Below are positions 1-5,469 of a stretch of 5,469 bases of DNA, one piece after another. The notes beneath the pieces were generated by a model, which saw only the letters and a program-made list of their open reading frames with translations, ran no database searches and was not told the origin of the DNA. The DNA lies in contig CAIJTL010000123.1 in assembly GCA_903823545.1 (NCBI GenBank), positions 1 through 5,469 of the forward strand. The letters run 5' to 3'. Numbering within the stretch: the stretch's first letter is position 1; the number at the start of each line of letters is the position of its first letter. A program made the translations under genes and the position numbers. The stretch is from an uncultured Planctomycetaceae bacterium (GTDB taxonomy: Bacteria > Planctomycetota > Planctomycetia > Planctomycetales > Planctomycetaceae).

Positions 1-3000
1 CCTATTCCGGCACCACCAATCAACAAATCGGAACCTTCTCCGCCAACCAAAGTGTCGTTGCCAGCTTGGCCATCAAGAGTGTCATTCCCTAACCCGCCTT
101 CGAGAACATCTCCGTTGCCGCCACCAACGATTGAGTCATCTCCAGTGCCGCCTCGAACGCCTTCAAGATTCAAGAGGCTGTTTACGCCTGTCGCTAAACC
201 GGCTCCAAAATTGACCGAAACGCCCGTGGCAAACGACGAGTAATCCAGCACGTCGCGAAAGCCGCCGCCACCATCAATGTTGCCGATCGTCCCGTTCGGC
301 GACATCACAAACGTGTCGTCACCAGTTCCACCACGAATCGTTTCAAATCCCTGAAACGTCATCGCGATTCCAGGGACGTTCACTCCGTCGGGCGTGATCA
401 AGAAGGTTCCTGGCGTATTGGAACCAACCAAAACATCCGCCGCGCTGGCACCGACGATCGTTGAGACATTCATAACTCCCGCAGGCAAGCGACTCGAACC
501 CAATGTCCAAGTCCCCACGATTTGCCACGAATTGTTCCCGACGCCGCCATTCAAAAGGGTCGTTGATTGTGCGGGAACGTTATTAAAGAAGTCCTGACCG
601 ACTCCCCCGTTGAGCACTTCAAACGAGGCCCAGTTCAGCTTTCGTCCCGTCTTCGAATCGGTGTATTGCCCCAGCCCAACATCCCAAGCCGCGTCGGTTG
701 CCAGCCCCGTCAGCGAGTCATTCACGCTGCTCCCCACGATTGATTCGATGTTGCTGAAGCCATTGAGTGACGACGCCTCCGATCCAGAAAATCCGTTGTC
801 AGAATTCCCGGTCAGTAACACGTTGCACGCGACTGATGTTTGCGACCAGTCAACTTTGTCGGCTCCCGCGCCACCATCAACGGCTCCCGTAAACGTGGCA
901 TTCTTGCTGACAACAAACGTATCCGCGCCGGTTCCACCCATGAGCGACTCAAAGCCGCTGAAGGGAATCGTGACGCTCGAACCTACGCTCGTGATCTGTC
1001 CCGAACTTGTACCAGTCAAGGTCCACGTGTTCGTTCCTGAGAGCAGACGCAACGAATCAACAACCGATGAATCGCGGTTAACGCCACCGTCGAAATTGCG
1101 AATCCCCGGCAGATCGAACGACGTTGTCACGACATCGCTCAACGATGAGCCAACGAATCGTTCTACTTCGCCCCCGGTCGTCAAACGATGTCCGATCCGC
1201 AACCACTGCTGCTTCGCGTTCGTAAGATCAATCGACACCCCCGCAATCGCCTGCGAGTAATCAATCGTGTCGTTTCCCGCTTGAACCAGCTCACTGATGA
1301 CATCGTTGCCCAAGGCCCTCATCTGATAGACATCGTTACCCAGTCCACCGAACAAGCGATCGTCGGCCGCTCCATCACGCAGAGTGTCATCACCAAGTCC
1401 GCCATCCAGCGTCACAGCTCCGCTAAAGCCGCTCGCGTCCAAAAGATTCCCACTGACTCCCCCAGTCAATCTGGCGAGTTCCACATTCGCCAACGTGTCG
1501 TTGCCGAAGTCGCTCACCAATGCAGCATCACTCAAAACAAAGCTGACGTTGCCAGATTCGACAAGAAGATCAATTCCGATCCCGCCATCGACCGAATCGT
1601 CTCCGACTCCACCGACGAGCGTGTCATTACCAACATCACCGACAATGACATCGTCTCCTTCGCCGCCGGTCAGCGAATTGGCTTGCGCATCTCCCGTCAG
1701 GCGATCGTTACCGAAACCACCGACCAAGTTCTCGAAGCGACCGATCTGTCCGACAAAGGTCATGCCGTTCGCTTGATAACTCGCACTTCCTGCAATTAAG
1801 GAGGCCGTTACATCGCTCGACAATGCGCGGAAATTGAGCGTGTCGTTTCCTACTCCGCCGTCGAGAAATCCTTGCCAAGTCACATTTGCTGCGATGTCAA
1901 ACTCGTCCGGGCCATTGCCCCCAACCAGTGAGCCGATGCCACTGAATCGAATGAGTCCAATCGAGTTCGCTCGTGCCTGCCCAACACCATTGCCGGACAG
2001 CGTCCAATTCCAAGCGGCACTCGAATTCAACATCTGCAACTGATCGCTGCTTTGATTCGAGCCGTTAACCTCCAGGACGCTTCCGACTGGCACCGGTGAT
2101 CCCGCCGAGAAATCGACCGACAGTTGCAGCGAACTTCCTGCCGGCGCGTTGATCACCAGCGTGTCGAGCGGCAACACGGATCGTTGTGTTCCCGCAATCG
2201 GTGTTGTGGCGGACGAACTCACAAACAAGGCGACCGTGTTGGCTCCCGTCTTGCGCAAAACCACCGCACCGCTCGCGACAATCTCGACTTGCTGCCCCGC
2301 ATTGAGTTCGTAGGTCGAAACGGCCTGCTGGTAGTTTCCCCAAGTGCTCATGAAAAGGACTCGCGTCCCGTCGGACGAGGCGTTCAACATCGGCTGTGTG
2401 ATGTATTGATCGCCTCCTTGCGTCCGATGTTGAGCCAAGATGATCGTCCCCTGCGGCCCCGTCGGTTGTTCGATGTTGACCGCGACGATCGCCCCCTTGT
2501 ACGCCGGTGATGTCGCCGAAAAAGGAGTGTCGCCGCTGTAATACGAAGCGAATACGTATCCGGGATTCTGCGTGTTCGTCGAGGAGACGTGACTGAGTTG
2601 TTCTCGTGATGGTCCGATGTTTTCGAATGCTGGATTTGTTAGAGCGGCATACTTGTTTTCTAAAGGGTCAAACCGCACCAATTGACCGATCGTGTTTCCA
2701 CCGGCGAGATATTGGATATTCGGACTGCTGAGACTGTCTTTACTCCACTTCCCCGGCTGACCGACCAGATACATCTTGCCGCTCGCTCCTGCGGCGAACA
2801 CGGCGTGATGCCACAAGAACGGAAAGAAGCCGTTCTGCCTTACGTCTTCGCGACGCAGTTCTGGAATGTCTTCCCGTGGTGTTGGAGTTACCGGCATGAC
2901 GTGCGGTGCAATCGAGTTGTTGTCCCAATTCACATCAAGCAGCCGATATCCCGCGCCATTACTATCACCATAAACGACGAGGATGTGTTGCCCATCGGGT

Positions 3001-5315
3001 GAGAAATAAAAATCGTCCACGTTTGTCGGCTGACTCTCCGTCGGGAATCCCGGCGAACCGACCGGAGCCGTCAACGGAAAGCTCATCACGACGGGGTCCG
3101 GCCACGTGGCTCCGTTCACGTTTGGCAACGCGGCAATATCTAAATCCACGACGTAAGCATTCACGATCGTGCGATCGAACTGATTCGGTTGGCTCGCGCT
3201 ACGCGGATTCCCCGCCAGCAACATGTAGTTGTGACCGTTCTCCGGATTGAAATACAGATTCGACTTTGACGTAAAAATCAGTCCGCCAGCACGGACGGGA
3301 TCAAAGGACGTGAAGACCAACGTCTGCGACGGATGTTCGTAAACCTGCTGCAAGCCGCTACCGTCATTAGCCTCACCCGCGTTGAGAAACCGGTACTTCT
3401 GCACGCCGGAGTATTGCCGATTCGGGCCAACACCTGACACGAAGCCGTATTCGACATTCGGCTCTGCCGGGTTTGCGCTCCACCGCCAATTGCGGCTGGG
3501 GATATCGACCACAATCGGTGTCGGATTCGTCAGCGGATTAACAGACTCATTACGGCTCACCAAGTAATCAAACCGAAGTTGGCCCTGATCATTCAGCCCA
3601 CCATTTGTTGCGGGATAACTCGCCAGTTGCACCAGATCGCTGCTGATGTTGTAGGCCGGTGTGGTCACATACGGAGGGCGAACGAGTCCGCCCCAAATAT
3701 AGGGGGCAGTCCCTGAGTCGCCGATGGCATGACTGGCCAACACTGGTGTTCCTGGCTCTCCTGCCACTCGCGTCACTGTGCCGCGCAATACGTTGACGAA
3801 CTCACCCCAGCCGGGAGCCGCAAGTCCATCCGTCGGTACTGCCAGCCGACGACTGTCGGGTGTCGTATTCACTGCTCGATACCGACCTTCGTCCGCTTGC
3901 TGATCGACGATGAGATCATCGGCATTCAATTGAGGATCGCCGTGCGTGTCGTTCCACGACAGCAACTCATCCGAGACAACAAAGAAATCATGGCCACTGT
4001 TTCCGGTCAGAGTGTTCGCTGCGAAGTCATCAAACAGCGTTTGAGTCACCGTGGCACTCATCGTGTCAGACCACAACGCTGTCGGTCGCAACGGAGATTC
4101 GGCCAACGGCTGTGCGACCATCGTCAATCCAGCGTCGTGTGGTTTGGCAGACGCACCGGCCGCCCGCTCAACAATGAGCACATCGGTTTCAGCATCCGAA
4201 GTCACCACTCGCGAAACTACGCGGACGACTTCGTTCTCGATTCGCGCAGTAAATCTCGTTCCCGACGGCAGATTGCTTCCATAGTTTGCAGGATCGAAAG
4301 CCGCAGCCATCGATGCCGGTATGACAAAACGAGTTGTTGTCGCGGTTATCTCCAGCGGCTTTCCTAATGGAGTGGTATCTAAGAAGCCGTCACCGTTGCT
4401 ATCCATTCCCAACACGGTCAGCGAGATCGGTGCAATCGTTTCGCGCCGCACTTCAGGATTGGCCGCTGGCATCAACCAACGATCTCGCAAGTCGGTCAAG
4501 CCCGCCAACAAACCACCCGCGAAATCGACGGTCCCTCCAATCAATAAATCATCGTCGCTACCACCAGAGAGCTGATCGCCACCAGCCCCACCCACCAAAA
4601 GATCAGATCCGGCACCACCATCTAACCGATCAATACCGACGCTCCCCAGCAAAATATCCTGGCCGTCGCTTCCGCGCAGGTCATCGTCACCAGATTGCCC
4701 CATGACGGTGTCTCGTCCCGCCCCCGCGTCAATGAAGTCATTAAAGGGGCTGCCGATAATCCGGTCATCGCCACCGACACTCATCGTGATCACGCCATAA
4801 AAACTCCCGACCGCCAAGTTTTGTAGATCGGCAGATGACGTTGGCATCAACCGCGCACCGCCACTTTCGGGTAACTGCTGCAACCCAAAACGGTCAGTCA
4901 CGCTGCTGAGGTCAATCACGTTCGCGTTGTCATCCGCTGTGATCACAATGCGACCGACGAGGATTGCCGGAAGATTGCTGAGCACCGCTTGAGTGTTTCC
5001 CTGACGAATGACTTCTTGCGAGCCATTGACCCAAACTCGCACGACATCCACCGGCCCGTTCGCAGAAACGCTGACCGTTGAACTCACCGAAAGTGTCGAT
5101 GCCGCTGGTTCGCTGAGACTGATCCACAACACTCCAGCCGTGTGGGCATCCCCGGTAAACGTCACCGCACTCGGCAACGACCGTGATTCCAGCAACTCAA
5201 CCACATGAGGATTATGCCGATGGCTCGGCTTGTACCGACGGCTCAGATTGTGCCGTCGTTCGCGGCGCGATCGATCGCGCGACAGCACATTGCAAAGCCA
5301 ATCGAGAAGTCGCAT
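1..5315 (-). CDS. Giant LEPR-XLL/RTX-repeat extracellular protein with embedded beta-propeller (3' end outside window)
   Basis: The frame is open from the ATG at 5313-5315 to the left edge, giving 1,771 codons with no internal stop. The ATG is chosen because an in-frame TGA (5316-5318) lies directly before it and a GAGG ribosome binding site sits 7 bases upstream. In order the protein shows an Arg-rich leader ending in LESRSLPSA (42-50), a beta-rich segment, an RTX ladder of GGxGxDxLxGG type (181-261), a linker with a DSNGDGFLD loop (305-313), a probable beta-propeller (491-1007), then alternating composite beta modules and RTX ladders to residue 1771. RTX nonapeptides are known to bind calcium in a parallel beta-roll and are typical of exported proteins. 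Only two cysteines (C8, C1497) were seen. Export and a calcium-stabilised surface role are inferred. I see no catalytic motif and propose no enzymatic function. The C-terminus, including any secretion signal or anchor, is not in the window. Confidence 0.95.
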   Translation of the reverse strand, partial: MRLLDWLCNVLSRDRSRRERRHNLSRRYKPSHRHNPHVVELLESRSLPSAVTFTGDAHTAGVLWISLSEPAASTLSVSSTVSVSANGPVDVVRVWVNGSQEVIRQGNTQAVLSNLPAILVGRIVITADDNANVIDLSSVTDRFGLQQLPESGGARLMPTSSADLQNLAVGSFYGVITMSVGGDDRIIGSPFNDFIDAGAGRDTVMGQSGDDDLRGSDGQDILLGSVGIDRLDGGAGSDLLVGGAGGDQLSGGSDDDLLIGGTVDFAGGLLAGLTDLRDRWLMPAANPEVRRETIAPISLTVLGMDSNGDGFLDTTPLGKPLEITATTTRFVIPASMAAAFDPANYGSNLPSGTRFTARIENEVVRVVSRVVTSDAETDVLIVERAAGASAKPHDAGLTMVAQPLAESPLRPTALWSDTMSATVTQTLFDDFAANTLTGNSGHDFFVVSDELLSWNDTHGDPQLNADDLIVDQQADEGRYRAVNTTPDSRRLAVPTDGLAAPGWGEFVNVLRGTVTRVAGEPGTPVLASHAIGDSGTAPYIWGGLVRPPYVTTPAYNISSDLVQLASYPATNGGLNDQGQLRFDYLVSRNESVNPLTNPTPIVVDIPSRNWRWSANPAEPNVEYGFVSGVGPNRQYSGVQKYRFLNAGEANDGSGLQQVYEHPSQTLVFTSFDPVRAGGLIFTSKSNLYFNPENGHNYMLLAGNPRSASQPNQFDRTIVNAYVVDLDIAALPNVNGATWPDPVVMSFPLTAPVGSPGFPTESQPTNVDDFYFSPDGQHILVVYGDSNGAGYRLLDVNWDNNSIAPHVMPVTPTPREDIPELRREDVRQNGFFPFLWHHAVFAAGASGKMYLVGQPGKWSKDSLSSPNIQYLAGGNTIGQLVRFDPLENKYAALTNPAFENIGPSREQLSHVSSTNTQNPGYVFASYYSGDTPFSATSPAYKGAIVAVNIEQPTGPQGTIILAQHRTQGGDQYITQPMLNASSDGTRVLFMSTWGNYQQAVSTYELNAGQQVEIVASGAVVLRKTGANTVALFVSSSATTPIAGTQRSVLPLDTLVINAPAGSSLQLSVDFSAGSPVPVGSVLEVNGSNQSSDQLQMLNSSAAWNWTLSGNGVGQARANSIGLIRFSGIGSLVGGNGPDEFDIAANVTWQGFLDGGVGNDTLNFRALSSDVTASLIAGSASYQANGMTFVGQIGRFENLVGGFGNDRLTGDAQANSLTGGEGDDVIVGDVGNDTLVGGVGDDSVDGGIGIDLLVESGNVSFVLSDAALVSDFGNDTLANVELARLTGGVSGNLLDASGFSGAVTLDGGLGDDTLRDGAADDRLFGGLGNDVYQMRALGNDVISELVQAGNDTIDYSQAIAGVSIDLTNAKQQWLRIGHRLTTGGEVERFVGSSLSDVVTTSFDLPGIRNFDGGVNRDSSVVDSLRLLSGTNTWTLTGTSSGQITSVGSSVTIPFSGFESLMGGTGADTFVVSKNATFTGAVDGGAGADKVDWSQTSVACNVLLTGNSDNGFSGSEASSLNGFSNIESIVGSSVNDSLTGLATDAAWDVGLGQYTDSKTGRKLNWASFEVLNGGVGQDFFNNVPAQSTTLLNGGVGNNSWQIVGTWTLGSSRLPAGVMNVSTIVGASAADVLVGSNTPGTFLITPDGVNVPGIAMTFQGFETIRGGTGDDTFVMSPNGTIGNIDGGGGFRDVLDYSSFATGVSVNFGAGLATGVNSLLNLEGVRGGTGDDSIVGGGNGDVLEGGLGNDTLDGQAGNDTLVGGEGSDLLIGGAGI
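3..152 (-). repeat. RTX calcium-binding ladder 3 (residues 1722-1771, continues outside window)
   Basis: Five or six units read in register, ending with GGLGNDTLDGQAGNDTLVGG and then GEGSDLLIGGAGI at the window edge. They are the closest to the RTX consensus in the protein. One unit (NGDVLEGG) is shortened. The ladder is cut by the window, so the true number of units and the protein end are unknown. Confidence 0.9.
120..404 (-). repeat. Composite beta module, copy C (residues 1638-1732)
   Basis: This copy begins FLITPDGVNVPG, then MTFQGFETIRGGTGDDTFVM, GNIDGGGGFRDVLDYSS, and ends NLEGVRGGTGDDSIVGG. It follows the same order as copies A and B, though the opening Trp is replaced and it is about ten residues shorter. 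A half unit without the second part (WQIVGTWTLGSSRLPAG to ADVLVG) stands just before it. Confidence 0.55.
705..1025 (-). repeat. Composite beta module, copy B (residues 1431-1537)
   Basis: This copy begins WTLTGTSSGQITS, then PFSGFESLMGGTGADTFVV, AVDGGAGADKVDWSQ, and ends FSNIESIVGSSVNDSLTG. It aligns with copy A over its full length, and the two are nearly equal in size (105 and 107 residues). The one cysteine of the mature region (C1497) lies here, in SVACNVLL. After it comes a diverged partial unit (WASFEVLNGGVGQDFF). Confidence 0.6.
1251..1343 (-). repeat. RTX-associated capping unit GNDVYQ...GNDTIDY (residues 1325-1355)
   Basis: The sequence runs LGNDVYQMRALGNDVISE and then VQAGNDTIDYSQ. 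This is the familiar unit found after RTX ladders in many hemolysin-type proteins, with the order G-(D/N)-D-x-Y, a short turn, D-x-(V/I)-x-E, then G-x-DT-(V/I). It probably closes the beta-roll of ladder 2 before the next composite module. Confidence 0.65.
1326..1721 (-). repeat. RTX calcium-binding ladder 2 (residues 1199-1330)
   Basis: A run of close-to-consensus units such as GGEGDDVIVGDVGNDTLVGG is followed by a spacer of about 50 residues (around NVSFVLSDAALVSDFGNDTL and GNLLDASGFSGAV) and then by LDGGLGDDTLRDGAADDRLF and GGLGNDVY. The spacer divides the ladder in two, so it may form two short beta-rolls instead of one. Confidence 0.9.
1692..2006 (-). repeat. Composite beta module, copy A (residues 1104-1208)
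   Basis: This unit begins WTLSGNGVGQ, passes through IRFSGIGSLVGGNGPDEFD and then GFLDGGVGNDTLNF, and ends FENLVGGFGNDRLTG. The order is W-x-L-x-G, F-x-G-x-x-x-L-x-GG-x-G-x-D-x-F, D-GG-x-G-x-D-x-(L/V), then a second N-(L/I)-x-(S/G) with an RTX-like end. The same order returns in copies B and C. Its end merges into RTX ladder 2. Confidence 0.6.
2025..2165 (-). other. Beta-strand linker module with VDFSAGSPVP motif (residues 1051-1097)
   Basis: The segment starts DTLVINAPAG, contains LSVDFSAGSPVPVGS and ends SDQLQMLNS. From general memory, a similar pattern (DTLTI..., VDFSGGNP(I/V)PAGG, then D-x-L) recurs in large planctomycete repeat proteins, often joined to RTX-like beta modules. Here it bridges the propeller to the first composite module. 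No function is known to me. Confidence 0.4.
2295..3845 (-). other. Probable beta-propeller domain with PD40/TolB-like blades (residues 491-1007)
   Basis: This segment has no RTX units and is rich in aromatic residues and in repeated strand-turn-strand patterns. Two blades carry motifs typical of the WD40-like PD40/TolB family: FYFSPDGQHILVVYG (769-783) and NASSDGTRVLFMSTWGN (978-994), both of the type S-x-DG-x-x-(I/V)-L-(V/F). Other probable blades hold NGHNYMLLAGNP, ASGKMYLVGQPGKW and GAIVAVNIEQP. The length of about 510 residues would suit a propeller with long loops. A WHH (835-837) and several Trp residues could line a binding surface, but I cannot assign a ligand. A PQQ-type or other propeller is possible instead. 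Blade number cannot be set by eye. Confidence 0.6.
4377..4403 (-). other. EF-hand/dockerin-like calcium loop DSNGDGFLD (residues 305-313)
   Basis: The segment reads D-S-N-G-D-G-F-L-D and fits the DxNxDGxxD pattern of calcium loops in EF-hand-like, dockerin and thrombospondin type 3 sequences. It stands alone within a linker of beta character (residues 262-490) that otherwise has no domain I recognise. The same linker also holds one stray RTX-like unit, TLTGNSGHDFFVV, followed by an acidic stretch. Calcium binding is inferred from the residue pattern only. Confidence 0.5.
4533..4775 (-). repeat. RTX calcium-binding ladder 1 (residues 181-261)
   Basis: About eight or nine consecutive nine-residue units follow the RTX pattern, for example GGAGSDLLVGGAGGDQLSGG. 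The early units are degenerate (GGDDRIIGSPFNDFIDAG) and the later ones closer to consensus. RTX units bind calcium between turns of a beta-roll. This short block sits between the beta-rich N-terminal segment and the propeller half, so it may act as a folding clamp or spacer, which is inference. Confidence 0.9.
5205..5258 (-). repeat. Three imperfect basic hexapeptide repeats in the leader
   Basis: Residues 20-37 read RRHNLS, RRYKPS and HRHNPH, three adjacent six-residue units with a shared (R/H)R(H/Y)(N/K)x(S/H) pattern. At the DNA level the first two units are clearly related: plus-strand bases 5217-5234 (ccgatggctcggcttgta) and 5235-5252 (ccgacggctcagattgtg) match at most positions. The third protein unit is more diverged in DNA. 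This looks like a small tandem duplication of 18 bases that lengthened the basic leader. Confidence 0.55.
5265..5280. repeat. Perfect 16-bp palindrome inside the leader coding region
   Basis: The sequence gcgcgatcgatcgcgc is identical to its own reverse complement and encodes part of the Arg-rich leader around residues 12-17. In mRNA it could fold as a 6-bp GC-rich stem with a four-base loop about 35 bases after the ATG. Directly next to it (5236-5242 and 5252-5258) cgacggc and gccgtcg form a further 7-bp inverted repeat with a 9-base loop. Confidence 0.6.
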
Positions 5316-5469
5316 TCAGGCACCTCGCGCAGAAATTGCCGGTCGAGCATCTCCTGCAAGTGTGCCTGAGCAATCGTGAACCGCAACGAGTCAAATCACT
5401 TCTTCCCCCTGACCAAGACAAAGTCGCGCCGGTCGTAGCGGCATCCGCAAACTCATTAAATTTTGTCCG
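5316..5469 (-). other. Upstream leader region without a recognisable gene
   Basis: These 154 bases lie 5' of the giant gene. The only ATG-started frame seen in the same register is 22 codons long (5391-5456, ending in TGA at 5391-5393) and has no recognisable product. A longer TTG-started frame (5212-5421) runs into the giant gene in another register and looks like a shadow. An AT-rich stretch, AAAATTTAATGAG on the minus strand near 5452-5464, could hold a -10 element, but any -35 would lie at or beyond the window edge, so I do not call a promoter. I see no terminator or RNA gene. Confidence 0.5.
5321..5326 (-). promoter_or_regulatory. Ribosome binding site (GAGGTG) for the giant gene
   Basis: On the minus strand GAGGTG precedes CCTGA and then the ATG. 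The GAGG core is 7 bases from the start codon, a normal Shine-Dalgarno spacing. Together with the in-frame TGA directly before the ATG, it supports this start over later alternatives such as the GTG at codon 10. Confidence 0.65.

Larger units (their letters stand above)
5166..5315 (-). other. N-terminal Arg-rich leader with LEPR-XLL-like motif
   Basis: Residues 1-50 begin MRLLDWLCNVLSR, continue as a strongly basic Arg/His-rich stretch (13-37) and end in ELLESRSLPSA (40-50). The pattern of a basic leader followed by LE-x-R-x-L-x-SA resembles the LEPR-XLL domain at the N-terminus of very long repetitive proteins, mainly of planctomycetes, where a sorting or export role is suspected but not proven. 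Here the usual LEPR reads LESR and the usual XLL reads SLP. It is not a classical Sec signal peptide, because there is no continuous hydrophobic core of the usual length. The position about 40 residues from the chosen ATG supports that start. Confidence 0.8.

Noticed and set aside
3..152. Regular short DNA repeats that might suggest a CRISPR array or satellite
   Set aside because: The period is about 27 bases and in frame, and the units vary at third codon positions while keeping GGxGxDxL. They are protein-coding RTX repeats, with no identical repeats separated by unique spacers.
610..1799. Long plus-strand open frames (610-1260, 1188-1799, 1384-1776)
   Set aside because: They lie opposite the RTX and composite repeats. 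Their Pro/Ser/Thr-rich, low-complexity translations are what the reverse of Gly/Asp repeat codons gives. No ribosome binding site or domain was seen.
3729..4705. Plus-strand open frames (3729-4367, 4051-4284, 4321-4575, 4334-4705)
   Set aside because: They are antisense to the continuous giant frame, overlap one another, have Arg/Ser-rich translations with no motif, and lack a plausible start context.
5212..5421. Minus-strand frame of 69 codons overlapping the gene start
   Set aside because: It starts with TTG, overlaps the well-supported leader in another register and has no recognisable product.
5391..5456. Possible 22-codon upstream ORF in the 5' leader
   Set aside because: It is too short, shows no clear ribosome binding site or recognisable peptide, and could occur by chance. 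It could matter only if conserved.

Overview
The window is almost entirely one very large protein gene, read on the minus strand. It starts at the ATG at 5313-5315 and stays open, with no stop codon or net frameshift, to the left edge. That is 1,771 complete codons, and the 3' end lies outside the window. I translated the whole frame by hand to check this. The remaining 154 bases (5316-5469) are the upstream leader, in which I see a ribosome binding site but no convincing gene.

The organism is most likely a planctomycete (Rhodopirellula/Pirellula-like). The protein opens with an Arg-rich leader of about 50 residues ending in LESRSLPSA, a variant of the LEPR-XLL type N-terminal motif typical of giant repetitive planctomycete surface or secreted proteins. 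RTX-type Gly/Asp nonapeptides, a low cysteine count (two seen) and a moderately GC-rich composition fit this. The assignment is by protein style, not by a search.

Layout from the N-terminus (right to left): Arg/His-rich leader and LEPR-XLL-like motif (residues 1-50); a beta-rich segment (51-180); RTX block 1 (181-261); a linker with an EF-hand-like loop (262-490); a probable beta-propeller of about 510 residues with PD40/TolB-like blade motifs (491-1007); a beta-strand linker module (about 1051-1097); then a long C-terminal array in which three copies of a composite module of about 100 residues alternate with RTX ladders (1104-1771). The array runs out of the window.

The likely overall picture is an exported, calcium-dependent surface or extracellular protein in which a propeller domain is carried between RTX ladders. 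No enzymatic activity, partner gene, RNA gene, mobile element or CRISPR array is visible. Apparent ORFs on the plus strand and in other minus frames are shadows of this gene.
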